The position numbers and the translations under genes were made by a program. From Orlajensenia leifsoniae (GTDB lineage Bacteria > Actinomycetota > Actinomycetes > Actinomycetales > Microbacteriaceae), in contig NZ_SPQZ01000004.1 of NCBI RefSeq assembly GCF_004570845.1, forward strand, positions 62,001-126,000: a stretch of DNA of 64,000 nt, given 5' to 3'. Of the stretch, positions 33,975-42,211 are shown piece after piece. How positions within the stretch are numbered: the stretch's first letter is position 1; each line of letters begins with the position of its first letter. The notes beneath the pieces are model-generated. The model was not told where the DNA came from. It searched no databases and saw only the letters and a program-made list of their open reading frames with translations.

Positions 33975-36475
33975 GCCGCCGTCTGGCGGCCCGGGAGCGC
34001 CGCACCGATCGCGCCATCGAGCTCTGGGGGCTCGGCTACCTGGTGCTCGGAGTGGTGCTCGCCACCGTCGCCGCCTGGCCGGTGTACCAGTCCTGGCGCG
34101 TCGTGCTCGTGGCCGTCGTCGGAGCCGTCATCGGCGGCGGGATCGCCCTCCTGGTGCGTCGTCTCGGCTGGCGCGGCATCACCGGCGCCCTGCTGACCGT
34201 GCTCGTGGCTGTCGCCGCCTACGCCCTCGTCGTGGTCCCGGTGGCCATACCCTCGGCCGTCACGGGAATCCCGGGCATCGCCCGCGGCATCCGCGACGGC
34301 ATCGTCGGCGTGGTCGTGGGGTGGAAGCAGCTGCTCACGCTCGACCTTCCGGTCGGGGAGTATCAGGCGGTGCTCGTTCCGTTCCTGGTCGTGACCCTCG
34401 TCGGCACCCTCCTCGGCACGACCCTCGTTCTGCGCGACGACCGGTGGACTCCGCTGGCCGCGCTGCCCGTCGTGGCGATGGTGCTGTTCGGGGTGGCCTT
34501 CGGCTCCAGCGAGACCAGCGCGGCCGCCGACGTGTTCGGCGTCGAGCTGCCGGCGCCGCGCGAGCTGCTCCTCGCCGTGCTCACGCTGCTCGTCACCGTG
34601 GGCTGGCTGCTCGGCCGGTCCAGGCTGGTGCGGGCCCGGGCGCTCGCCCGCGCCCGCGGCGGGACCGTCAGCGGTGGCGGCGGCTCCGTCTGGATCGCCG
34701 TGCGCCGCAACGCCCTCGCGGTGGGCCTCATCGTCATCGCGCTGGTCGGCGGACTCGCCGTCGCCCCGGCGGCCGCGCAGCTGGCCGACCGGGAGGCACT
34801 GCGCGACGGCATCGATCCGAGCATCGTCGTGCAGAAGCAGCCGAGCCCGCTGAGCGACTACCGCGGCTGGTTCGGCGTCGACTCCTTCGACTCCGAGCTG
34901 TTCCGGGTCTCGGGTGACGTCGAGCGCGTCGGCCGCCTTCCGCTGGCCGTGCTCGACGACTACGACGGCGAGACCGTGCACGTCGCAGCCGACACGCGTT
35001 TCTCCCGTCTGCCGCGATCGGCCGGAGCCGGCGACGACCGCATCGACCTCGGGGTGAGGATCGGAGAGGGCTACAGCGGAGTCTGGGTGCTCTCACCGTC
35101 GGCTCTCGCCGCAGCTCCCGATTTCGCCGGTCCGCGCGCCGAGGCCCTCGACGACGGCTTCGCCATCGCCGCGGACAGCGGGGGCGCCGTCGACGTCGCG
35201 CCGGCCGACGACGATTTCGGGCTCATCCCCGGAGACTCGTACACCCTGACGGCGGACGAGCAGAAGGTGCCGGCCGACTTCGGCTCGGCTCAGGGCGCCG
35301 CCACGGGGCTCGACCCCGATGAGTACCCGGCCCTGCTGGAGTGGGCATCGCTGCAGGAACTGCCGCGCACCGGAGCCGGCCTGACCGAGCTCATCGATCG
35401 GCTGCGCGCACGCGGCTACCTGAGCCACGGGCTGCTCAACGACCCCGACGCCACCAGCTGGGTTCAGGCGCTGAAGGCCGATGGCCGGTACACCTTCATC
35501 TCGAGCTACGCCGGGCATTCGCGGGCCCGCATCGAGACCCTGTTCACCTCGCTCGTCGACCAGCAGCGCCGGGCAGGAGCGAAGGCGACGGATGCGACCC
35601 TGGTCGCCGCCGTCGGTGACGACGAACAGTTCTCCGTCGCCGCGTCGCTGCTGGCGCGGGAGTGGGGCTTCGAGTCGCGCGTCGTGGTCGGCATCCGCCT
35701 GCCCGCAGCCGACGAGGTCCCCGGCATCCCGGCGTGCACCGAGGTGTGCACCGGCTCGCAGATGAGTGCCTGGGTGGAGGTGCGCGACCCGCGCGGGGGC
35801 TGGGTGCCGTTCGACGTCACGCCGCAGTTCGCCAAGGCCCCGACAGCCATCACCGAGGGCGAGCAGTTGCCGGAGAACCCGACGGTTCCCGACGACGCGC
35901 AGAGCGAGGCCGTCGACCCGCCCCAGGCCCAGAGCGACGCCTCCGACGTCGACGTCGTTCCGACGGGGGAGGACGCCGTCGCCGGGTCGGGCTTCTGGCC
36001 CATCGTCCGCGGAGTCGCGATCGGTGCCCTGGCACTGGTGCTCCTGCTGCTGCCCATCGCCGCCATCGTGCTGGCGAAGGTGCTGCGCCGTCGCTTCCGG
36101 CGCGGGGCGGCCGACCCCGAGGTGCGCATCGTGGGTGCCTGGGAGGAACTCGTCGACGGCTACGCCGATGCCGACGTGCCGTTCGACAGGCTGCCGAGCC
36201 GACTGCTCCTCGCCAGGTCGGCCGGTCGCGCTGCGGCCGAGCAGCTGGCCCGCGAGGTCGACCGCGCCGTCTTCTCGGAGCATCCGCCGACCGCTGCCGA
36301 CGCCGACTCGGCCTGGAGCATCGTCGACGACGAGCGCCAGACGCTGCGGGCCGGCTCCACGTTCTGGAAGCGCCTCGGAACAGTCCTCACCCTGCGGTCG
36401 TTCCTCGCCCGCATCCGCAGCACGAATCGTCCCGTCACCGTGCCCCTCAGCATGCGCAAGGAGATCGCCCCATGA
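33971..36475 (+). CDS. Transglutaminase-fold membrane protein, probably inactive
   Basis: An 834-residue TgpA-type protein: about six N-terminal membrane helices (20-275), an extracellular transglutaminase-like domain (about 455-625) and one further helix near 685 before a cytoplasmic DUF4129-like tail. In the core, G549-DDEQF aligns with the usual G-x-C-x-x-F, so the nucleophilic Cys is Asp551; MSAWVEV puts Ser599 where His is expected (HAWVEV); only Asp615 (VPFDVTP) remains. The fold is kept but two of three catalytic residues are gone. It may be a structural or sensing partner. Position equals tgm of the PFNA cluster. Confidence 0.88.
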   Translation: MSRRLAARERRTDRAIELWGLGYLVLGVVLATVAAWPVYQSWRVVLVAVVGAVIGGGIALLVRRLGWRGITGALLTVLVAVAAYALVVVPVAIPSAVTGIPGIARGIRDGIVGVVVGWKQLLTLDLPVGEYQAVLVPFLVVTLVGTLLGTTLVLRDDRWTPLAALPVVAMVLFGVAFGSSETSAAADVFGVELPAPRELLLAVLTLLVTVGWLLGRSRLVRARALARARGGTVSGGGGSVWIAVRRNALAVGLIVIALVGGLAVAPAAAQLADREALRDGIDPSIVVQKQPSPLSDYRGWFGVDSFDSELFRVSGDVERVGRLPLAVLDDYDGETVHVAADTRFSRLPRSAGAGDDRIDLGVRIGEGYSGVWVLSPSALAAAPDFAGPRAEALDDGFAIAADSGGAVDVAPADDDFGLIPGDSYTLTADEQKVPADFGSAQGAATGLDPDEYPALLEWASLQELPRTGAGLTELIDRLRARGYLSHGLLNDPDATSWVQALKADGRYTFISSYAGHSRARIETLFTSLVDQQRRAGAKATDATLVAAVGDDEQFSVAASLLAREWGFESRVVVGIRLPAADEVPGIPACTEVCTGSQMSAWVEVRDPRGGWVPFDVTPQFAKAPTAITEGEQLPENPTVPDDAQSEAVDPPQAQSDASDVDVVPTGEDAVAGSGFWPIVRGVAIGALALVLLLLPIAAIVLAKVLRRRFRRGAADPEVRIVGAWEELVDGYADADVPFDRLPSRLLLARSAGRAAAEQLAREVDRAVFSEHPPTAADADSAWSIVDDERQTLRAGSTFWKRLGTVLTLRSFLARIRSTNRPVTVPLSMRKEIAP

Positions 36476-38004
36476 GTACAGCCTCGTCGGATCCCTCGGC
36501 CGTCATCGGCGCGCTCGTCGCCATGATCGTGGTCTTCTCCCTCGTCGGCATCGCCGTCTACGTGTGGGACGCCCTCGCGCTGTCGCGGTTGTTCCACCGT
36601 CTGGGCGGCGAGTCGTGGAAGGGCTGGGTGCCCGTCCTCAACACCGCCGAGGTCTACGCGCGGGGCGGGGTGCCTGCCTGGTCGGTGGTGTTCCTGTTCA
36701 TCCCGATCGTGAACCTGTACGGCCTCTACCTGTTCGTCATCGCCACGTACCGCATCAACCTGCTGTTCGGCCGGGGTGCAGGCAGCACCGTGCTCGCCGT
36801 GCTGCTGCGGCCGCTCTGGGCGACTCTGCTGGCATGGGGGAGCGCGTCGCCCGACCCCGAGCGCGGGCGGATGCAGTCGGTGCCGACGCTCAGCGAGCGC
36901 GTGGGACCCCTCCTGGAGCCCGCTGCTGCTCCGCGCGACGCGTCGGGCTACGCCATTCCGCCGCGGGATCCGGCCCCGGATGCCGCTGCCGCCTCGTCGG
37001 CCGCCGTTGCAGCCGCATCCGTGATCCCCGTCGCCGCTCCGGCTCCTGAACAGGCTCCAGACCTGCCACCGGTCGCGCATGTGTCGATCGCCGAGACCAT
37101 GGGACAGCCCGCCGCTCGAATCGGTGCGACGACTGCGGTGACGGATGCCGCCGCGGATGCCGCCGCCGAGCCCGATGCGACGAATCCGTGGGCGCCGCGC
37201 GAGCAGGTCGCCTCGGCGTCGGCTGGTGCGTCGCGCGCCACCCCGCCCGCCGTCCCGCCGGCCGTTGCTCCGGTCGCCCCGGTCGCCCCTCCGGTCGTGC
37301 CGCACGCCGAGGTGCCGCCTGCACCGGCGCCGCCGGCGATCGCCTCGCCGCCGGTGTTCTTCGAGCCCGTTCCGGCTTCGGTGACGCCGGCCGTGGTTCC
37401 TCCGATCAGCCCGCCGCCGGTCGTCGCGCCCGCCGCCGGGCCGACCGCCTCGGCTGAACCCGTAGCCCCGGCCACCCCGGCCACCCCGCCTCCGCCCGTC
37501 GAGGCTCCGTTGTTCACGCCGCCGGCCCCTGAGGACGACGGCTCAGACGAGGATGACGACTTCGGCCACTACGACACCGTCATCACGGCCGGTCGGCCGA
37601 CGCCGGCCGCCCCGGTCGAGGAGGATGCCGACGACCTCGAGGCGACCGTCGTGGTGGATCGCCGGCCGCGCGTGCGCTGGCGGCTCGCCCTCGATGATGG
37701 AACCCAGCTCGACCTGACGGCTCCGCGGGTGGTGCTCGGGCGCAACCCCGTGGCCGCCGACCCCGGGGAACAGGCCCTCGCGGTGCCCGACCAGACGCGT
37801 ACGCTGTCGAAGACGCATGCTCGGCTCATCCTGGACGACGGCGAGTGGACCGTGACGGACCTCGGATCCACCAATGGAGTGCTCCTCTACGACGAGCACG
37901 GCGGCGAGATCCTCGTCGACCCGGGCGTGGCGGTCTCCGTCGCCGACGGGTTCGTGCTCGGCAAGGTGGCGATGCGTGTGACCTTCGTGGAGGAGAACCG
38001 GTGA
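36472..38004 (+). CDS. Membrane FHA protein with GarA-like threonine motif
   Basis: A 510-residue protein. The N-terminal 115 residues carry several hydrophobic helices of the DUF5684 type (GWVPVLNTAEVYARGG). A roughly 260-residue Pro/Ala-rich linker follows. Just before the FHA domain is DDLEATVVVDRR, resembling the phosphorylated ETTSVFR motif ahead of the FHA domain in mycobacterial GarA. The FHA core is VVLGRNPVAADPGEQ, RTLSKTHARLIL and DLGSTNGVLL. Intramolecular or partner phosphothreonine binding is likely. Overlaps both neighbours by four bases. Confidence 0.87.
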   Translation: MSTASSDPSAVIGALVAMIVVFSLVGIAVYVWDALALSRLFHRLGGESWKGWVPVLNTAEVYARGGVPAWSVVFLFIPIVNLYGLYLFVIATYRINLLFGRGAGSTVLAVLLRPLWATLLAWGSASPDPERGRMQSVPTLSERVGPLLEPAAAPRDASGYAIPPRDPAPDAAAASSAAVAAASVIPVAAPAPEQAPDLPPVAHVSIAETMGQPAARIGATTAVTDAAADAAAEPDATNPWAPREQVASASAGASRATPPAVPPAVAPVAPVAPPVVPHAEVPPAPAPPAIASPPVFFEPVPASVTPAVVPPISPPPVVAPAAGPTASAEPVAPATPATPPPPVEAPLFTPPAPEDDGSDEDDDFGHYDTVITAGRPTPAAPVEEDADDLEATVVVDRRPRVRWRLALDDGTQLDLTAPRVVLGRNPVAADPGEQALAVPDQTRTLSKTHARLILDDGEWTVTDLGSTNGVLLYDEHGGEILVDPGVAVSVADGFVLGKVAMRVTFVEENR

Positions 38005-38843
38005 CGGCATCCGTTCAGCGTGTGGTGGTGAACGTCGCGGCGGTCACCGACCGCGGCCAGAAGCGCCAGGCGAACGAGGACTCGGTGCTCGCCGAGCAGC
38101 CGATCTTCCTCGTGGCCGACGGCATGGGCGGTTATGACGCCGGCGACCTGGCGAGCCAGGCCGTCGTCGCGGCGTTCCGCGAGTTCGTCACCGGCGGTGA
38201 GCTGACGACCCTCGACGAGGTGCGCGACGCCCTCGGCGCCGCCGATGACGCGGTCGACACGGTCTCGGCCGGCACGAAGCGCGGCGCCGGCAGCACTGTG
38301 GCGGGAATCGCCATCGTCGAGCACGACGGCAGGCCGCACTGGCTGGTGTTCAACGTCGGCGACTCCAGGGTCTACCGTCACGTCGGCAGCGAGCTGGAGC
38401 AGATCACCGTCGACCACTCGCTGGGTCAGGAACTGGTCGACCAGGGACGGATGCGCCAGGACGAGCTCGCGACCTTCGAGAAACGCAACGTCATCACCCG
38501 TGCCATCGGGGCTCCCGACAGCACGGCCGACAGCTGGCTGATGCCGGTGACCAACGGCGAGCGGCTGCTCGTCTGCTCCGACGGACTCACCTCCGAGGTG
38601 AACGACGAGGCGATCCGGGCGACCCTCACCATGAGCGGCGGACCGGATTCCGCCGCCGAGGCCCTCGTGCAGCGTGCCAACCGCGCGGGCGGACGGGACA
38701 ACATCACCGTCATCGTCCTCGACGTCGTCTCCGGGGGCGCGACGGGTGAGCCCACCGACACGACGGGGGCCCGCCTCACGGGCAGCGGCCTGACCGACTC
38801 CATGATCGACGACACGACCATCCCCGTGCGATCGGGCGTGTGA
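38001..38843 (+). CDS. PP2C-type serine/threonine phosphatase
   Basis: A 280-residue cytoplasmic phosphatase. Metal-binding motifs are all present: KRQANEDSVL, LVADGMGGYDAGDLASQ, NVGDSRVYRH, VCSDGLTSEVND and GGRDNITVIVLDV, so two-metal catalysis should be intact. It presumably reverses the phosphorylation made by the kinase of the same operon. Start GTG 38001 overlaps the FHA gene stop by four bases. A poorly conserved C-terminal tail of about 35 residues follows the domain. Confidence 0.94.
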   Translation: MTASVQRVVVNVAAVTDRGQKRQANEDSVLAEQPIFLVADGMGGYDAGDLASQAVVAAFREFVTGGELTTLDEVRDALGAADDAVDTVSAGTKRGAGSTVAGIAIVEHDGRPHWLVFNVGDSRVYRHVGSELEQITVDHSLGQELVDQGRMRQDELATFEKRNVITRAIGAPDSTADSWLMPVTNGERLLVCSDGLTSEVNDEAIRATLTMSGGPDSAAEALVQRANRAGGRDNITVIVLDVVSGGATGEPTDTTGARLTGSGLTDSMIDDTTIPVRSGV

Positions 38844-39544
38844 TCGTGCCCGAGAGCAACCCGCAGGACGTGCCGAGCCTCCCTGACGAGGATGAGCGCA
38901 CGGTCATCGTGGATCGCGGCGACGACGAGGACGAGCGCACCGTCATCGTGGACCGCGGCGACGATGACGACGAGCGCACCGTCATGGTGGACCGCGGCGA
39001 CGATGAGGATGAGCGCACGGTCATGGTGGACCGCGGCGATGAGGACGAGCGCACGGTCATCGTGGATCGCGCCGACGCCGAAGCCGACGCCGACGCCGAC
39101 GAGGCCGATGACGGCACCGCAGTGGTCGACCGGCAGCACACCTCGGTCGATGACGGCACCTTCGTCGTCGACCGCGCCGCCCACGACCTCGAACAGCCGT
39201 TGTTCCGCCCGCCGGCTCCGCCGCGGGACAAGGCGCCGCTCGTGCGCCGCGGTCGCCGCGCGCTGAGGCCGGCTCCGCTGGACCCGTCCCTCGTGCGCAC
39301 GGCCCTGGACGCGCCGGGCCCCGGCGCCGTCGCTCCATACGGCCCGCGGTCCCTTCCGGAGCCGTCGGCCCCGCCGGCTCAGCTCGCGCCCACGGCATCG
39401 GCCACCCGCGTGGTCGACGGCAGCCTGCCGTCGGTCGAGGGCGAGGCCCGCCGCCTGAGCCTCATCTCCGTCGGCGCCGTCGTTGCGGCATCCGTCATCT
39501 CGGTGGTCGGACTGGTGCTCCTGGCGGTCCTGCTCTTCGGCTGA
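38840..39544 (+). CDS. Tail-anchored protein with tandem ERTV(I/M)VDR motifs
   Basis: A 234-residue protein not matching a family I know. Residues 18-78 hold five near-identical acidic repeats DERTV(I/M)VDRG with Thr at 21, 34, 47, 60 and 72; two weaker forms follow (GTAVVDR, GTFVVDR; Thr93, Thr107). A basic Pro-rich middle leads to one C-terminal membrane helix (about 210-232). The motif resembles DLEATVVVDRR in the neighbouring FHA protein. I infer multiple phosphorylation sites for the operon kinase and docking sites for FHA domains. GTG 38840 overlaps the phosphatase stop. Last gene of the operon. Confidence 0.82.
   Translation: MIVPESNPQDVPSLPDEDERTVIVDRGDDEDERTVIVDRGDDDDERTVMVDRGDDEDERTVMVDRGDEDERTVIVDRADAEADADADEADDGTAVVDRQHTSVDDGTFVVDRAAHDLEQPLFRPPAPPRDKAPLVRRGRRALRPAPLDPSLVRTALDAPGPGAVAPYGPRSLPEPSAPPAQLAPTASATRVVDGSLPSVEGEARRLSLISVGAVVAASVISVVGLVLLAVLLFG
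38891..39076 (+). repeat. Tandem 39/36-base repeats encoding the threonine array
   Basis: Three 39-base units (38891, 38930, 38969) followed by a 36-base unit at 39008 and a last partial unit from 39044. They differ mainly at synonymous sites (GAT/GAC, ATC/ATG), suggesting amplification followed by drift under protein-level constraint. Confidence 0.88.
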
Positions 39545-39552
39545 CCGCGGTT

Positions 39553-39574
39553 CGCGGCGACGGTCGTCGCCGCG
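39553..39574. terminator. Bidirectional terminator stem
   Basis: CGCGGCGACG and CGTCGCCGCG are perfectly complementary around two bases (a nine-pair stem with a GGTC loop). It fills the 33-base gap between the stop codons of the convergent Thr-motif and mycosin genes. GC-rich with no T-tract. Confidence 0.6.
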
Positions 39575-39577
39575 GCC

Positions 39578-40891
39578 TCAGAACTCCTCGTCGGCCGGCC
39601 GGTCGAGGAAGCCGAGTCGTGGAGGGCCGTCGGATGCCACAGCATCGGTCTCGGCATCGGCCCGATGGCGCCGGCGCAGCACGACGGCAGTCGCGATGAT
39701 GCCCAGCAGCGTCGCTCCGACGATCGTGATGAAGGCCGTGGCGGCGCTCGTGGCTGCGAAGGCGGACGAGCCGTCACTCGGGGTGACGCTGATCGATGGA
39801 GGCCTCACGGCGCTGCCCGCGGTGTCGACGAAGGGGCTCGCCGGTCCGCGAGTGGTCGCAGACGGCAGCAGCGTGATCGCGTCAGCCGGCCGGATGAGCC
39901 CCCAGCCCGAGACGTCGTCGCGTTGGTCGGGGTCCGTGCGCGCAGCGGTGGCCATCAGGCGGTAGGCCCAGCCGTCGGGTCCATCGGCCGGGTGCGCCGC
40001 CGCGACGAGGGCGGCCGCGCCGCTCACGTAGCCCGTGGCGAAGCTCGATGACGGCGCCTCAGTGGCGTACACGCAGTCGCCGGCGCCCGTGGCGGAGGTC
40101 GTGACCGACTGCGCCGGGGCCGACACGTCGACCTGCGGCCCGTGGATCGAGTCGTCCGTCACGGTTCCGGATGCATCCGACGCCGTTACCCCGAGGGCAC
40201 CGGGGTAGGCGGCCGGATACCTGGCGCCGTCACGCGCGTCCTCCGCCGTGGCCCTGTTGCCGCCGCTGGCGACCACGAGGCTCCCGGCATCGTGAGCGGC
40301 CGCGACGGCCGCCTCGAGCTCGGCTGAGCCGTCGACCTCGCTGAGGGACACGTTGATGACGTCTGCGTCATTCTCGGCGGCCCACCGGATGCCGGCGGCG
40401 AGCCGAGCCGTCGTCGGACCGAAGCCGTCGCGCTTGGACTCGTCATCCGTTCCCCGGAAGACCCGGACCGACAGCAGCTTGGAGTCGGGTGCCAGACCGA
40501 CGACTCCCGACTTCGGGATCTTGCGGGCCGCGATCTGGCCGGCGATGGCGGTGCCGTGCCCCTGCGGATCGCTCAGACCGTCGGCACGCTCGCCGTCGCC
40601 GACCAAGTCGATCCCGCCGACCACGGCGTCCTCGAGGTGCGGGTTGCCGACGTCGATGCCGGAGTCGACGACGGCCACGATCACGCCTTCTCCGGTGCTC
40701 CGCTGCCAGGCGGCTTCGGTCTGCAGCAGTGAGAACGCGGCCGGCCTCTCGGAGGAGAACACGACGTTGCCCGGCTTGCACACCTCGTCTGCGGCGACGG
40801 CCGGCGCGACATCGACGGCCGTCGACACCAGGATGCCGCCGGCGAGGAGACCCCCGAGCACGACGGCGACGCCGATACGTCGGCGCGTCAC
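39578..40891 (-). CDS. mycP: Type VII secretion-associated subtilisin, mycosin 1
   Basis: A 437-residue membrane-anchored S8 protease. It has a signal segment (1-34), a catalytic domain with Asp76 (VAVVDSGID), His112 (QGHGTAIAG) and Ser283 (SSSFATGYVSGAAA; the common GTS is SSS), an oxyanion Asn in ASGGN, and one C-terminal membrane helix (about 384-406). This is the MycP layout, which in ESX systems stabilises the secretion complex and cleaves substrates on the outer face. The GTG at 40891 overlaps the EccB stop by four bases, excluding a longer upstream frame. Confidence 0.9.
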   Translation of the reverse strand: MTRRRIGVAVVLGGLLAGGILVSTAVDVAPAVAADEVCKPGNVVFSSERPAAFSLLQTEAAWQRSTGEGVIVAVVDSGIDVGNPHLEDAVVGGIDLVGDGERADGLSDPQGHGTAIAGQIAARKIPKSGVVGLAPDSKLLSVRVFRGTDDESKRDGFGPTTARLAAGIRWAAENDADVINVSLSEVDGSAELEAAVAAAHDAGSLVVASGGNRATAEDARDGARYPAAYPGALGVTASDASGTVTDDSIHGPQVDVSAPAQSVTTSATGAGDCVYATEAPSSSFATGYVSGAAALVAAAHPADGPDGWAYRLMATAARTDPDQRDDVSGWGLIRPADAITLLPSATTRGPASPFVDTAGSAVRPPSISVTPSDGSSAFAATSAATAFITIVGATLLGIIATAVVLRRRHRADAETDAVASDGPPRLGFLDRPADEEF

Positions 40892-42207
40892 TTCGAGCTC
40901 GCGGCCTCGACGGCGGGGCTCGCGCCGGCGGCCTCGGGGGAGAGCTCCGGCCCCGTCGGCAGGAAGTCGAGCCATGCGGGCACGATGGCCGCGACGTCCC
41001 TGCCCGAGTACCCCAGGCGTTCGAGGGAGTCGGCCGTCGTGACGGCGTAGGCGGTGCCGGATCCGTCGACGAGGAAGGCCGGAGCGCCGGATCCCGCTCG
41101 CACGAGCGACCCCGCTCCCACGTCGACGCCGACGGAGCCTGCACCGGTCGCGTCGGACGACGGCGCCGTGGCGAGGGTCGTCGTCGCGGTGGCGTCCGTC
41201 ACGTCGGACAGGGCGCACGGCACTCTGTCGACGTCGACCGGGGTGAGGATGTCGCTCGGCCAATCGGCTCCGCCGGCCGGGTCCGTCGCCGTGGGCAGGT
41301 CGCCGATCTCGGCCGGGCTCACATCGACGACCTCGCCGTCGCTGTTGCCGAGGAGCTGCAACTGGTAGGCGACCGGGGTGAGCCTGGCGAGCTCGCCGGT
41401 GGCCAATGCGATGTACCGCTCGTCGTCGGCGCTGCCGTCGGGGTGCACGACGGCACCGACGCGCAACTCGGTGCCGTCGATGGGGTCACCGGCACCCTCG
41501 ACGGTCAGCGGCGTGAGGTCGGCGCCGGGCGTGAACAGGTTGAGCCACCGGCCGTCGACCTCGATCGGGGCGGAGGTGCCGAGTCCCACGGCCCGGAGCA
41601 CGGCGTTGGCGTCGTCGCTGTCGACGGCGTAGCGGTACTCGCCGGCGACGACGAAGAGCTCGTCGTCGACGGTGACGACGGTGCCGGTGTCGGGAGCGTT
41701 CGTCGCGATCGGGTCGTCGCTGATGCGGACGGCCGTCTGCCCGCGGCCCGTGACGCAGGCGGTCCAGCCGTCGGAGATGAGGGCATCCGGAGCAGGAAGA
41801 TCGTCTGGGGCGCCGACGATTCCCACGGTGCCGCCGACCGTGATGTCGGCCACGGTGTCCTGATCGGTGCTGATGACGGAGAAGTCGCCGGCCGGAACGA
41901 GCAGGCGCGCGCTGGCCGTGTTGATGACCGGGTGCAGCTCGCCGCCGACGGTCAGGTAGCGTGCCCCGGTGTCGGAGACGAGCACGAGCTTGTTGTCCTC
42001 CCAGCCCTGCGGGAGCCCGGGGCGCACCAACCCGTAGAACACGCCGCCCAGGATGACCATGGCCGTCAGCGCTACACCGGCGACCACGGCACGCAGCGGC
42101 TTGGCCGGGTCGAGCTCTTTGCCGCCGGGGGCGCCGCCGGTGAACGCCGAGAGCAGGCGCCGACGACTGAATCCCTGCGCCTCGATGAGGTCCTTCTTGG
42201 TCGCCAT
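40888..42207 (-). CDS. eccB: Type VII secretion protein EccB
   Basis: A 439-residue core component. Typical start MATKKDLIEAQGFSRRRLLSA, one membrane helix (about 39-60), then a large external domain with EccB repeats (NKLVLVSDTGARYLTVGGEL, VAYQLQLLG) and a conserved Cys pair (TACVTGRG, VPCALSD). EccB forms the outer-face assembly of the ESX membrane complex with EccC, EccD and EccE. The Ala/Glu-rich C-terminus overlaps the mycosin start. Four bases separate its ATG from the EccD stop. Confidence 0.93.
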   Translation of the reverse strand: MATKKDLIEAQGFSRRRLLSAFTGGAPGGKELDPAKPLRAVVAGVALTAMVILGGVFYGLVRPGLPQGWEDNKLVLVSDTGARYLTVGGELHPVINTASARLLVPAGDFSVISTDQDTVADITVGGTVGIVGAPDDLPAPDALISDGWTACVTGRGQTAVRISDDPIATNAPDTGTVVTVDDELFVVAGEYRYAVDSDDANAVLRAVGLGTSAPIEVDGRWLNLFTPGADLTPLTVEGAGDPIDGTELRVGAVVHPDGSADDERYIALATGELARLTPVAYQLQLLGNSDGEVVDVSPAEIGDLPTATDPAGGADWPSDILTPVDVDRVPCALSDVTDATATTTLATAPSSDATGAGSVGVDVGAGSLVRAGSGAPAFLVDGSGTAYAVTTADSLERLGYSGRDVAAIVPAWLDFLPTGPELSPEAAGASPAVEAASSK

Positions 42208-42211
42208 CGGG

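Noticed and set aside
38891-39076. CRISPR-like array from evenly spaced repeats
   Set aside because: The units are contiguous, in frame and coding, with no spacers and no cas genes.
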